A stretch of DNA of 33,318 nt, taken from contig CAMZLN010000213.1 of the NCBI GenBank assembly GCA_947311465.1, positions 1 through 33,318 on the forward strand, read 5' to 3'. The position numbers and the translations under genes were made by a program. Shown in pieces: positions 9,639 to 18,701 of the stretch. How positions within the stretch are numbered: position 1 is the first letter of the stretch; every line of letters starts with the position of its first letter. The notes beneath the pieces are model-generated. The model was not told where the DNA came from and did not search any database. It saw only the letters and a program-made list of their open reading frames with translations. The DNA is from an uncultured Saprospiraceae bacterium (GTDB lineage Bacteria > Bacteroidota > Bacteroidia > Chitinophagales > Saprospiraceae).

Positions 9639-11660
9639 TTATCTACCCAATTTTTTCTTTAAGGCAAATAATTCATCTCGAAATTGAGCAGCACTGATAA
9701 AATCTAATTCTTTTGCAGCTGCTTTCATTTTTCTTTCAGTTTCTAAAGCCAATTTTTCAATCTGATCACGATCCATATATTGAATTAATGGATCCGCTGC
9801 TAAACTTGGACTCTCAGGCTCAATATAGGCGTTATCTTTTCTCGCTCCCCGCACATCTAAGATTGAAGTCTGCCCCAAGATTTCTTCCCGTGATTTTGTT
9901 ACGGTCCTTGGCGTAATTCCATGTTTAATATTGTAATCCATTTGGATAGTTCGGCGACGATTGGTTTCATCAATCGTCAACTGCATAGAATTTGTAATTT
10001 TATCCGCATAAAAGATAACCAATCCATTGACATTTCGAGCTGCTCGACCAGCAGTCTGTGTCAAAGAACGATGATTTCGTAAAAAACCTTCTTTATCTGC
10101 ATCTAAAATTGCGACCAAAGAAACTTCAGGTAAATCCAAGCCTTCTCGAAGTAAATTGACTCCAATCAAAACATCAAACTCTCCCAATCGAAGCTGTTGC
10201 AATATCTCAACTCTTTCCAGCGTATCTACTTCGGAATGAATGTAACGACATTTGATTTGAACTTTAGCCATATATTTTGCCAATTCTTCAGACATTCTTT
10301 TGGTCAAAGTTGTGATAAGTACACGTTCATCTAGTTTGATTCTTTCACTTACTTCTTCCAGCAAATCGTCTATTTGATTTAAACTTGGACGTACTTGAAT
10401 GGGTGGATCTAGCAGCCCCGTTGGACGAATGATTTGCTCCACAATTACCCCTTGTGTTTCTTCCAATTCATAATCAGAAGGCGTAGCACTTACATATACA
10501 ATCTGGTTGGTGATTGCTTTAAATTCATCAAAATTCAAGGGTCTATTGTCCATCGCAGAAGGCAATCGAAATCCATAATTTACCAAATTTAGTTTTCGTG
10601 CTCTATCACCACCCCACATACCCCTGACTTGCGGTATTGTAACGTGACTTTCATCAATAATCATTAAATAATCATCAGGAAAATAATCTAAAAGACAGAA
10701 AGGTCGAGTTCCAGGTCGTCTTCCGTCAAAAAAACGAGAATAATTTTCTACGCCATTACAATAGCCCAACTCCTTTATCATTTCGAGATCAAAAAGTGTT
10801 CGTTCTTTGATTCTTTTTGCTTCCAAAAACTTCATTTCTTTTTCAAAGTAGTCGATTTGGGCAACCATTTCATCTTGAATATTGCTTACGATTTTTGGGA
10901 TTTTAGCGCTATTGGCTAAATACAAATTGGCTGGAAAAATAGCCATTTGATCAATATCAATAATTTTTTTCCCTGATTCGATTTCAATTCTTTGAATCGT
11001 CTCAATTTCATCCCCGAAGAAAATAATTCGACATCCATAGTCCACATACGGCAAATTGATATCTACCGTATCACCCCGAACACGAAAAGCCGCTCTACCG
11101 AATTCGGCTTCTGTCCGATGATACAAACTTTCAACAAGACGATACAAAAATATATTTCTAGGAATAGTCATTCCCGTTTCAATACGAATCACTCCATCAT
11201 TAAAATCTTCAGGATTCCCCATACCATATATACAAGATACAGACGCTACTATGATGACATCACGCCTCCCTGTCAACAAAGCCGCAGTAGCCCGAAGTCT
11301 TAATTTATCAACTTCTTCATTGATTTGTAAATCTTTTTCTATAAAGGTATCTGAAACTGAAATATAAGCTTCTGGTTGATAATAATCGTAGTATGAAACG
11401 AAATATTCGACAGAATTGTCAGGAAAAAATTCGCACATTTCACCGTAAAGCTGAGCGGTCAAGGTTTTATTGTGCGTCAAAATCAAGGTTGGGCGATTCA
11501 ACTGTTGAATCACATTCGCCATAGTAAAAGTCTTTCCAGAACCAGTAACCCCAAGGAGTACTTGAGCTTTGTCTCCATTTTCAACACCTTCTACCAATTG
11601 TTTAATTGCTTCGGGCTGATCTCCTGTGGGAACGAAAGGGGATTCTATTTTGAATTTCAT
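9639..11660 (-). CDS. uvrB: Excinuclease ABC subunit B
   Basis: Damage-verifying helicase-like subunit of nucleotide excision repair; it is loaded by UvrA and recruits UvrC. The 673-residue length is normal for the family. Visible features are Walker A GVTGSGKT (37-44), the beta-hairpin region YYDYYQPEAY (90-99) that clamps the DNA strand, the DESH box in LMIIDESHV, the C-terminal helicase motifs including QTAGRAARN, and a terminal UVR domain (about 636-673, pattern FISAAQFRDELFALKKK) that binds UvrC. The ATG at 11660 is preceded by a 28-base gap from the adenylate cyclase gene, and dnaX follows after 39 bases, so a three-gene minus-strand run is possible. Confidence 0.97.
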   Translation of the reverse strand: MKFKIESPFVPTGDQPEAIKQLVEGVENGDKAQVLLGVTGSGKTFTMANVIQQLNRPTLILTHNKTLTAQLYGEMCEFFPDNSVEYFVSYYDYYQPEAYISVSDTFIEKDLQINEEVDKLRLRATAALLTGRRDVIIVASVSCIYGMGNPEDFNDGVIRIETGMTIPRNIFLYRLVESLYHRTEAEFGRAAFRVRGDTVDINLPYVDYGCRIIFFGDEIETIQRIEIESGKKIIDIDQMAIFPANLYLANSAKIPKIVSNIQDEMVAQIDYFEKEMKFLEAKRIKERTLFDLEMIKELGYCNGVENYSRFFDGRRPGTRPFCLLDYFPDDYLMIIDESHVTIPQVRGMWGGDRARKLNLVNYGFRLPSAMDNRPLNFDEFKAITNQIVYVSATPSDYELEETQGVIVEQIIRPTGLLDPPIQVRPSLNQIDDLLEEVSERIKLDERVLITTLTKRMSEELAKYMAKVQIKCRYIHSEVDTLERVEILQQLRLGEFDVLIGVNLLREGLDLPEVSLVAILDADKEGFLRNHRSLTQTAGRAARNVNGLVIFYADKITNSMQLTIDETNRRRTIQMDYNIKHGITPRTVTKSREEILGQTSILDVRGARKDNAYIEPESPSLAADPLIQYMDRDQIEKLALETERKMKAAAKELDFISAAQFRDELFALKKKLGR

Positions 11661-11688
11661 AATATTGTTTAATCATAAAGATACTGCA

Positions 11689-13293
11689 CTAAGCACTCAA
11701 AGACCGATTCACATAATACATATCAATTTGCCCTTTATTTTTTGCTTCTATTTTGCCACGATATGTACAATCAAACTTGTACCGAATTTGATTATAGGTT
11801 GATTCTGATACATTAATCTTTCCTGGTTCACATTGTGCTTCCATTCGAGCCGCAATATTCACCGTATCACCCCATATATCATAAACAAATTTATTGAAAC
11901 CAACAACCCCTGCAACCACAGAACCAGAATGAATACCGATTCGAGCTTCAAAATAGGGTTTACCTTTACTTATTTTGTCTTTTTTGTATTCTTCTAAAAA
12001 CTCTTGCATTTCTATGGCAGCTTTCACTAATTCCATTGGAGTACTCGCTTTTTTAGAAAGACCAGAGGCACACATGTACGCATCTCCAATAGTCTTGATT
12101 TTTTCAATACTTGGATATTGTGAAACGATATAATCAAAAGCTTTGAAACAATGATCTATATCTGCGACCAACTCTTCTGGAGTTAGTAATTCTGACATCC
12201 TAGTGAAGTTTTTAAAATCTGTAAACAGAACGGAAGTAGAATTAAATTTTTGGGCTTTCACTTTACCCTTAGTTTTTAGTTCTTCAGCGATATTTGCAGG
12301 TAAAATATTGAGCAATAATTCATCAGAACGTTTTTGTTCTTCTTCAATAATTTTGTTTTTATCTTCTAAAATTTTTCTTGCTTTTTTAGTGGATCTGAAT
12401 CTACTATAAAACAACCCGGCAAGCGCCAAAACGAAAAGAGAAATAAGTCCAAATAATTTATTTAAGTTGCTCGTTTTTTCTTGTTGCAACTGCAATTGAG
12501 CCAATTCAGTTTCTTTTTCTTTCAGCATTGCTTCTTGAAGGATGTCTTCCTTTGATAGTTTTCGATATTTTCTTTCATATCTTTTTCTACGTTCTTCTTC
12601 TTTGATTTTTTCTTGCTCCAATATTTTTAATCGTTCATCTCTTGATGATATTTCATCTAGTACTTTTGCTCTATCGGCTTCTAAGGCTTCTTCTCTATCA
12701 GCTAAAGAACCTTCGTCGTCTTTTTTATTACCTTTCAAACTCATCAACTCATCTCTTACTTCGTCCAATTTTCTGCGTAATTGTTTATTTTCATTTTTAA
12801 GTTTAATTGCAGTATTAGAGTTTTTCGTTTCGCTAGGCGAACCACTACTTCTTATCAAACTGAGTAATTCTTTATTGATTTCATAAATTTTTCGTGCATC
12901 TTTTCCTTGTAGTGCAATTTTTGAAATCATTTCAGCACTATTGGCTGCTAAATCATTGTCCTTGATTCGCTTCGCATACCTCAAAGCTGCTTCATATCTA
13001 TTTTTCGCTTTCCCTGGTTGCTTAAGTTTTATAAAGATATTTGCATCTAAATAGGCAATATTCGCCTTCATGCGTTCATCTTTCAATTTTGCTGCAATTT
13101 CGAATGCTTCTTTTGCATATTTACTTGCTTTTGTAGCATTTGTGCTTTTGTATGCTTGAGCAAGATCATATTTCAATTCCATTTTTTCTTTAAGTCCTTT
13201 TGTTGCTTCCAATTGACTTTCCAAATCAGAAGTGGATTGTCCAAAGAGATTAATGGAAATAAAACAAAAAAGAAGAATGCTAGATAATTTCAT
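11689..13293 (-). CDS. Membrane class III adenylate cyclase with TPR and coiled-coil sensor region
   Basis: Makes cAMP from ATP. Of the 534 residues, 1-20 form a signal peptide. About 25-150 are helical TPR-like repeats (patterns AQAYKSTNATKASKYAKEAF and RYEAALRYAKRI), and 163-275 are a charged coiled coil. One transmembrane helix spans about 280-297, with the class III catalytic domain at about 345-534 in the cytoplasm. Catalytic details are visible: metal Asp359 in LFTDF and Asp404 in TIGDAYM, Lys400 and Asp472 (YDIWGD) as adenine-specifying residues, and Asn479 and Arg483 for transition-state binding. Lys and Asp rather than Glu and Cys argue for adenylate, not guanylate, cyclase activity. 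A TTGA-N6-TCAA dyad lies between a possible -7 box and the ATG. Which regulator reads the cAMP is not shown. Confidence 0.9.
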   Translation of the reverse strand: MKLSSILLFCFISINLFGQSTSDLESQLEATKGLKEKMELKYDLAQAYKSTNATKASKYAKEAFEIAAKLKDERMKANIAYLDANIFIKLKQPGKAKNRYEAALRYAKRIKDNDLAANSAEMISKIALQGKDARKIYEINKELLSLIRSSGSPSETKNSNTAIKLKNENKQLRRKLDEVRDELMSLKGNKKDDEGSLADREEALEADRAKVLDEISSRDERLKILEQEKIKEEERRKRYERKYRKLSKEDILQEAMLKEKETELAQLQLQQEKTSNLNKLFGLISLFVLALAGLFYSRFRSTKKARKILEDKNKIIEEEQKRSDELLLNILPANIAEELKTKGKVKAQKFNSTSVLFTDFKNFTRMSELLTPEELVADIDHCFKAFDYIVSQYPSIEKIKTIGDAYMCASGLSKKASTPMELVKAAIEMQEFLEEYKKDKISKGKPYFEARIGIHSGSVVAGVVGFNKFVYDIWGDTVNIAARMEAQCEPGKINVSESTYNQIRYKFDCTYRGKIEAKNKGQIDMYYVNRSLSA

Positions 13294-13304
13294 TTGTATA
13301 ATTA

Positions 13305-13318
13305 TTGAATGATTTCAA
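13305..13318. promoter_or_regulatory. FNR/FixK-like dyad before the adenylate cyclase gene
   Basis: TTGA-ATGATT-TCAA matches the TTGA-N6-TCAA pattern of Crp/Fnr-superfamily operators. It sits between the possible -7 box (13330-13337, minus) and the ATG at 13293, a position typical of repression. A single short match in AT-rich DNA may be chance. Confidence 0.3.
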
Positions 13319-13329
13319 GTCAGTTGCGA

Positions 13330-13337
13330 CAAAAATA
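13330..13337 (-). promoter_or_regulatory. Possible -7 box of the adenylate cyclase gene
   Basis: The minus strand reads TATTTTTG, a match to TAnnTTTG, about 37 bases upstream of the ATG at 13293. No convincing -33 TTG is present. Confidence 0.35.
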
Positions 13338-13483
13338 CAAAGTACTTATTATTATCTATACTTATATGAGTATTTTCTTTGAAAAAAAACTATTTTTCCC
13401 TTGAAATTGAACCGTATAATTTTCAGAACGACAATCAAAACTAAACTTTTTAAATGATGAATTGTTTTTGCTAAAATCCATAT

Positions 13484-14245
13484 ATGCAATTAAATTTTAA
13501 ACAATACGGGCAAGGAGAGCCAATAGTCATCCTTCATGGTTTACTAGGTTCTTTAGACAATTGGCAAACTCTAGCACGAGCATTTGCCAAAACACATACC
13601 GTATTTACAATTGATCAACGAAACCATGGTCGCTCAGAGCATGATGATAAAATGGATTATTCGATTTTGGCAAATGATGTTGCTGAGTTCATGAATAATC
13701 AATGGATTTATGATGCCAATATCATAGGACATTCAATGGGGGGTAAAACTGCGATGCAATTGGCACTTGATTTTCCAGAATTGGTAAATAAATTAATCGT
13801 TGTCGATATTGCACCAAAAAAATATATTGGCAATCATTTACCTTTATTCGATGCTATGATGAGTTTGGATTTGAAAAATTTAAATAATAGAGAAGAAGCA
13901 AATTCGATTTTAAAATCAAAAATCCCCAATGATAATATTCGATTGTTTTTATTGAAAAATTTAACTAGAAAAAAAGAAGGTGGCTATCGTTGGAAACCCA
14001 ACTTAGTAGCTATTGTAGAAAATTATCAAAATATTCTTGAGAATGTGACGGGAGATATACCTTCAGATATACCCACATTGTTCATTAAAGGCGGAAAATC
14101 AGATTATATCCAAAAATTAGATTATGAAACGATAAAATCATTTTTTTCAGATTCAAAGATTGAAACTATTGAAGGAACAGGACATTGGGTCCATGCAGAA
14201 CAACCAAAACAACTTACCAAATTGATTTTAGATTTTTTGGATTAA
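13484..14245 (+). CDS. Alpha/beta-fold hydrolase (YbfF-like esterase type)
   Basis: A 253-residue soluble hydrolase with the canonical fold and triad: nucleophile Ser84 in GHSMGG (82-87), acid Asp207 in KGGKSDYI, and His234 in GTGHWVHAEQP. The oxyanion block is LHGLLGSLDNW (17-27), and IDQRNHGRS (43-51) is typical of the YbfF / short acyl-ester hydrolase branch. No signal peptide is visible, so it should be cytoplasmic. The physiological substrate cannot be inferred. The gene converges with the HD-domain gene at 14242: the four bases TTAA at 14242-14245 serve as stop codon for both genes, one on each strand. Confidence 0.9.
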   Translation: MQLNFKQYGQGEPIVILHGLLGSLDNWQTLARAFAKTHTVFTIDQRNHGRSEHDDKMDYSILANDVAEFMNNQWIYDANIIGHSMGGKTAMQLALDFPELVNKLIVVDIAPKKYIGNHLPLFDAMMSLDLKNLNNREEANSILKSKIPNDNIRLFLLKNLTRKKEGGYRWKPNLVAIVENYQNILENVTGDIPSDIPTLFIKGGKSDYIQKLDYETIKSFFSDSKIETIEGTGHWVHAEQPKQLTKLILDFLD

Positions 14246-14874
14246 AATTTTATTACTTTCAAGTTAGCTTCTTTTTCAAACCATTCAACTGGCGTTTGAA
14301 TTTTATCTCCTGTTTTGGTATCCGCAAGAAAAAACTTGTAATAAAGGTCAAGATTATCGCCCATTTTATTGATTAACTGTTCCAGTTTTATTTTAGCTTT
14401 TACATCATCACCACGATGAGATAAATTCCAAGCATGAAATACATCATCATGAGATTCGATAATATCTAAAATAACTTGATCGTCTAAATAGCTCTTGAGC
14501 CATTTTGTGGCAAGAATTGCGTGATGTTTAGACCAATCTCTGGGTTTTGTTTTATCTTCTATGTATTTGAAAGTATCATGCACATAAGCAATAATTCTCA
14601 AGGCTTCACGCTCCTTTCGATTCGTTGCAATGATATCAATATTAAATAAAACTTCTTGGATATGAAAAATGACTTTTCCTTCAGGATGTCCAAATCTAGG
14701 CTCTCCCCAAAATAGTCCTTCTTTAAATGCTTTAGAATTGACCATTTTTTTTTCAAACGCTGTTTCAGGTTTCAATAAGTCAAACACCAATTGTTTAGAC
14801 TCGGACTTACTTGACTGAAACCCATGCCAGAGATTTTTGAAATTGGATGATATTTTTTTAGGAAAATAGTTCAC
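14242..14874 (-). CDS. HD-domain protein, putative phosphohydrolase
   Basis: A 210-residue protein with HD-superfamily metal ligands: GHPEGKVIFHI (His63 and His71), HD at 99-100 in AYVHDTFKY, and HH at 117-118. The superfamily hydrolyses phosphate esters of nucleotides or related substrates; this branch resembles the small HD proteins related to tRNA nucleotidyltransferase HD domains. No transmembrane segment or second domain is seen. It overlaps the convergent hydrolase gene by 4 bases and is divergent from the htrA-like gene. The substrate is unknown. Confidence 0.75.
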   Translation of the reverse strand: MNYFPKKISSNFKNLWHGFQSSKSESKQLVFDLLKPETAFEKKMVNSKAFKEGLFWGEPRFGHPEGKVIFHIQEVLFNIDIIATNRKEREALRIIAYVHDTFKYIEDKTKPRDWSKHHAILATKWLKSYLDDQVILDIIESHDDVFHAWNLSHRGDDVKAKIKLEQLINKMGDNLDLYYKFFLADTKTGDKIQTPVEWFEKEANLKVIKF

Positions 14875-15047
14875 ATTTATTTTTTCTTATATTTTTATAC
14901 TCTTTTCATCTTAATAATGTTCTTTAAAAAGTTAAAAACTTGTTAATATATCACTTCAATAAACAACTTTTTCTACTTAAACGTTATCTATATCTGTATA
15001 GGAAATTAAAGTTGTCAATAAATTTTAAACTCAAAAAAAGAAAAATC

Positions 15048-16166
15048 ATGAAAAAACAACTCTCAATGCTACTCTCTGGAATATTAGGAGGGTGTATCGT
15101 ATTAATTGGAATGTACTTTTTAAATTTCCAAAATACTCAAGATTTCAAAAATAATTCTTTTGCTCAACAGGTTTCTAATATTAACGTTTCAAAAAACAAA
15201 TTTGCTGCTCCATTTGATTTTACAGATGCCGCTGAAAAGGCAATGAAATCAGTTGTACACATATATGCGGCAGAGCAAAAAGAAGTAAATCAAAGACGTG
15301 ATCCGTTTGGTGGATTTTTTGGACAATTTTATGGCCCCAAAGAAGGAACTGGTTCTGGTGTGATTATAGAAGCAAACGGATATATTGTAACTAATAACCA
15401 TGTTGTTGAGTTTGCAGATGACATACAAGTAACCTTGGCAGATAATCGGAAATATACGGCTAAGATAGTCGGAACTTATCCCAAAGCAGATTTAGCAGTA
15501 CTGAAAATTGATGCAATTGATTTACCTGTTATGGAATATGGTGATCCCAATAAAGCCAAAGTAGGTCAATGGGTTTTGGCGGTTGGAAATCCACTTAATT
15601 TAACATCAACTGTTACTGCTGGGATTATATCTGCAAAAGGACGAGATATCAACATTATAAGAGATCAAGATGCTATTGAATCTTTTATTCAAACAGATGC
15701 AGCAGTGAACCCTGGAAACAGTGGAGGAGCTCTTGTTAATACTGATGGAAAATTAATTGGCATAAATTCTGCTATAAAATCAGGTACAGGCTATTTTGCA
15801 GGCTATTCATTTGCGATACCATCTGATTTGGTAAAAAATATTGTAAATGAAATAATTGACAATGGTAGTTACGAAAGACCTTATTTAGGAATTTCGATAA
15901 TTGAAATTGATGATGAATATGCCACTGAAAATAATTTAGACATAAGCCAAGGAGTAGCCATAGAAAGTTTATTGGATGGTGGCTCAGCACAATATGCGGG
16001 TTTATTCCCTGGAGATATTATTATTTCTTTAAACAATGAAATGATTAAATCGGTACCAGAATTGCAAAAAGCCGTAGGAAGTGCGAAAGTTGGAGATACT
16101 GTTGTTTTGGTTGTTAATCGAAATGGTAAAGAAAAAGAAATTAAAATTAAGTTAAAAGCAGGATAA
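15048..16166 (+). CDS. Membrane-anchored HtrA/Deg serine protease, single PDZ
   Basis: Envelope protease and chaperone of the DegP/DegS type, 372 residues. A single hydrophobic segment (about residues 7-25) should anchor it with the protease outside. Catalytic residues are His118 (TNNHVV), Asp148 (PKADLAVL) and Ser225 (GNSGGA). One PDZ domain follows (about 282-372, starting RPYLGISI); DegP and DegQ have two, so this has DegS-like architecture. I chose the ATG at 15048; an upstream in-frame TTG at 14940 would put 36 extra residues before the obvious signal/anchor and is rejected. An AGAAAAATC stretch precedes the ATG, with no strong Shine-Dalgarno sequence. An intrinsic terminator follows at 16313-16347. 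The family is also regulated by PDZ binding of misfolded termini, but nothing specific can be read here. Confidence 0.93.
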   Translation: MKKQLSMLLSGILGGCIVLIGMYFLNFQNTQDFKNNSFAQQVSNINVSKNKFAAPFDFTDAAEKAMKSVVHIYAAEQKEVNQRRDPFGGFFGQFYGPKEGTGSGVIIEANGYIVTNNHVVEFADDIQVTLADNRKYTAKIVGTYPKADLAVLKIDAIDLPVMEYGDPNKAKVGQWVLAVGNPLNLTSTVTAGIISAKGRDINIIRDQDAIESFIQTDAAVNPGNSGGALVNTDGKLIGINSAIKSGTGYFAGYSFAIPSDLVKNIVNEIIDNGSYERPYLGISIIEIDDEYATENNLDISQGVAIESLLDGGSAQYAGLFPGDIIISLNNEMIKSVPELQKAVGSAKVGDTVVLVVNRNGKEKEIKIKLKAG

Positions 16167-16312
16167 AAATGTTAAAGTGTCGGCTAGGACAACAAAAACA
16201 TCATTTTGAGTGCAACAATAATTAGCTTTTTATTGTTTCTAAGATATAAAACTTAAACAAAATATTTTTAAGAAATACTTGTTTAAAGTTGGTTTTTCGT
16301 TTTGTTTTGATG

Positions 16313-16347
16313 CGTCTGTCTTATTAATTTAGGGCAGACGTTTTTTT
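16313..16347 (+). terminator. Intrinsic terminator after the HtrA-type gene
   Basis: A 9-base-pair stem (16313-16321 CGTCTGTCT with 16332-16340 GGGCAGACG, two G-T pairs), a 10-base loop, and seven Ts immediately after. It lies 146 bases after the protease stop and just before comF, so it likely separates the two genes. Confidence 0.8.
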
Positions 16348-16375
16348 ATATTCAGTTTTTTCTCTATATTACGAC

Positions 16376-17077
16376 ATGAGAAAACTACAAAAGTATCTAG
16401 ATGATTTTATTGGAATCTTCTTCCCCGACCTATGTCTTGCTTGTATGGATGAGCACCCAATGCAAGATGATATCCTTTGTGTAGAGTGTTATTACGGCTT
16501 GCCTGAGACAGGATTTCATTTAATAGATAAGAACCAAATGTTTAATAAACTAGCTGGCAAAGTTTGGTTTGAGAAAGCTACGGCACTTTTTTATTTTCAA
16601 AAAGATGGACCTACACAAAAACTAATTCATAATTTAAAATATGATGACCAAATCAATGTCGGTATTTATTTGGGAAAGTATTATGGTGTAATCTTAAAAA
16701 GGAGCAATTGGTGTCACGATATTGATTTGATAATCCCAGTGCCACTTCATAAAAGAAAACTACAAAAACGCGGCTATAATCAAAGTCAATTACTTGCAGA
16801 AGGATTATCTGAGAGCTTAGGCATTCCATATTCAAAAAAAGCCCTTCTTCGAGTGACAAATAGTAAATCACAAACCAAAAAGAATTTATTGGAAAGGCTC
16901 TACAATGTTGAATCTGTATTTCAAGCAAATCCTAGGTTTTCACTCAAAGGAATGCATGTATTAATTGTAGATGATGTGATGACAACAGGGGCGACTATGG
17001 TTGCTTGTGCAGATGCTATTTATGAGGTTACAAAAGATGTGAAAATCAGTTTTGTTTCTATGTTGTATGTTGAGTAA
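16376..17077 (+). CDS. comF: ComF family protein (phosphoribosyltransferase-like)
   Basis: A 233-residue protein of the ComF/GntX family, needed for DNA uptake in naturally competent bacteria and otherwise poorly understood. An N-terminal four-cysteine zinc motif is visible (CLAC at 20-23, CVEC at 35-38). The phosphoribosyltransferase-like domain follows, with the family block KRGYNQSQLLA (131-141) and the PRPP-binding loop VLIVDDVMTTGAT (195-207). The ATG at 16376 falls 28 bases after the terminator T-run, so its promoter must lie very close to or within the terminator region. No other competence gene is in the window. Confidence 0.9.
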   Translation: MRKLQKYLDDFIGIFFPDLCLACMDEHPMQDDILCVECYYGLPETGFHLIDKNQMFNKLAGKVWFEKATALFYFQKDGPTQKLIHNLKYDDQINVGIYLGKYYGVILKRSNWCHDIDLIIPVPLHKRKLQKRGYNQSQLLAEGLSESLGIPYSKKALLRVTNSKSQTKKNLLERLYNVESVFQANPRFSLKGMHVLIVDDVMTTGATMVACADAIYEVTKDVKISFVSMLYVE

Positions 17078-17078
17078 T

Positions 17079-17103
17079 ATCTTATTGTGAAAGTAAGATT
17101 TTT
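17079..17103 (+). terminator. Probable weak terminator after comF
   Basis: ATCTTA (17079-17084) pairs with TAAGAT (17094-17099), starting directly after the comF stop and followed by TTTT. The stem is only 6 AT-rich pairs with a 9-base loop. Confidence 0.4.
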
Positions 17104-17129
17104 GTATGAAATTTAGTTTAGCAAGTGAG

Positions 17130-17154
17130 TCATTCCAAACTTTGTTTGGAATGA
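17130..17154. other. Perfect 11-bp hairpin between convergent genes
   Basis: TCATTCCAAAC and GTTTGGAATGA pair perfectly around a TTT loop. It sits between the 3' ends of comF and the second flippase gene. No T-run follows directly on either strand, so it may be a transcript-stabilising 3' hairpin or a bidirectional termination aid. Confidence 0.6.
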
Positions 17155-17213
17155 GTTGAGTGCTGTGCTGCTGAGTTAAAAAATTGCAATGTTTGATATA
17201 GTTTTGATTTAAC

Positions 17214-18701
17214 TTATTTCTTTTTTTTCAACAATTTTAAAATTGCATTTTTGTCTAACAGAAAAATCAATACAATATAACCTATTAAAAATATAGTATT
17301 AATGGTTATTTTAAGAACTAGATTTGGAGTGGTATTGATAAACAAACTTAAATAATATATACCCACTGCACTTAAGATGTAAAAGCTAATTTTCTTAATT
17401 GGATAATCAATTGGATAATATTTTTGTCCATAATAATAAGCGGCAACCACCATGAAACCATAACAAGCCAATGCAGCCCAAGCAGATGCTATGAAGCCAT
17501 ATTTGGTAAGAAATAGATAATTTATAAAAAATGTAATCATACTTCCTCCCCAAGCAATAGCGGCTCCATATTTTGTCTTATCAGTAAGTTTGTACCAAAT
17601 TGAAAAATTATAATAAAGCCCTAAAAATAAATAACTAATTAATAAAATTGGAACTACAGACATACCTCCACGAAACTCTTTCCCTAAAATCAATTGAATC
17701 AAATCAAGATAGAATAAAATACCTAGAAAAATAATACAAGCAACAATTGAAAAGGCTTGTGCTACTTGTGCATAAATTGTACGTGAATCTGATTTTTCTG
17801 CATGCGAAAAGAAAAAAGGTTCTGCAGCATAATTGAAAGCATAGGTAAACAAATTCATTAATATGGCAATTTTAGCAGCAGCACCATAAACTCCTCCGCT
17901 ACTTAAATTTTCATCTAAACCTCCTGGCAGTAAATATTTTTGAATCGGAACTGCGATTGATTGATTAACAACAGCAGCAATCCCAACTAAAACTAATGGG
18001 AGTGAATAAACAACCATTTTTTTCCAAAGTACTTTATCAAAGACAAATTTTACTTTCAAAAATTCAGGAATCAAAAACAAGAATGTGATACCACTCGCTA
18101 TAATATTTGAAAGAAATACATAATCCAAAAGTTCATCTTTATGATAAAAAGACTTAAGTCCACTATAATTATTCTCAATCAAATAAGGAATTACTTCCAA
18201 AAAAATAAATATTGCAACAATATTGATTATAATATTCAATGTTTTTAGAGCAGCAAATTTTATAGGCCTATTTTCTAATCTAAGTTTTGCAAAAGCAATT
18301 GAAGAAATAACATCAAAAGCAATAACTCCTGTCAAGATTCTTACATAATCACTGTGATTAGGATAGGAAAGTAAATTTGCAATTTCCTGAGCATTAAAAT
18401 AAAAAAGAACAGTAAGAAATAAAGTTGAAATCAAAAGAGAAAATGATGCCGTAGAAAACGTTGTATCGAGATTTTCTTTTTTTCGTCCATATCTAAAAAG
18501 TGCAGTATCCATGCGATATGCCATCAAAGTAACTAAAATCGCTACATAAAAATACATCTCCGTAAAAACACCAAACTCTTTAGTTGAAATAAATCTTGTC
18601 AGATAGATTGTAAAAAGCACATAATGTAATATTCTACTGAGAATACTACTGACGCCATAAATGGCAGTTTGTCCTGCTAATTTTTTTAGTGCTTTTGACA
18701 T
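17214..18701 (-). CDS. MOP/MATE-superfamily flippase, second copy type
   Basis: A 495-residue polytopic membrane protein with about 12-14 hydrophobic segments and an N-terminal amphipathic start (KALKKLAGQTAIYGVSSILS) typical of the Wzx / oligosaccharide-flippase branch. The C-terminus is basic (LLKKKK). It is not a close copy of the flippase at 961-2409: the two share only family features. No glycan genes flank it; its neighbours are comF and an M48-like pseudo-peptidase. Start ATG at 18701. The substrate is unknown; export of lipid-linked sugars is the family expectation. Confidence 0.85.
   Translation of the reverse strand: MSKALKKLAGQTAIYGVSSILSRILHYVLFTIYLTRFISTKEFGVFTEMYFYVAILVTLMAYRMDTALFRYGRKKENLDTTFSTASFSLLISTLFLTVLFYFNAQEIANLLSYPNHSDYVRILTGVIAFDVISSIAFAKLRLENRPIKFAALKTLNIIINIVAIFIFLEVIPYLIENNYSGLKSFYHKDELLDYVFLSNIIASGITFLFLIPEFLKVKFVFDKVLWKKMVVYSLPLVLVGIAAVVNQSIAVPIQKYLLPGGLDENLSSGGVYGAAAKIAILMNLFTYAFNYAAEPFFFSHAEKSDSRTIYAQVAQAFSIVACIIFLGILFYLDLIQLILGKEFRGGMSVVPILLISYLFLGLYYNFSIWYKLTDKTKYGAAIAWGGSMITFFINYLFLTKYGFIASAWAALACYGFMVVAAYYYGQKYYPIDYPIKKISFYILSAVGIYYLSLFINTTPNLVLKITINTIFLIGYIVLIFLLDKNAILKLLKKKK

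Noticed and set aside
10992-11303. Open frame of 103 codons on the plus strand inside uvrB
   Set aside because: It lies wholly antisense to a highly conserved gene and shows no protein-like domain; a shadow frame.
14940-15047. N-terminal extension of the HtrA-type protease from an upstream TTG
   Set aside because: It would add 36 basic and hydrophobic residues before an obvious MKK-type anchor; the ATG at 15048 gives a normal N-terminus.
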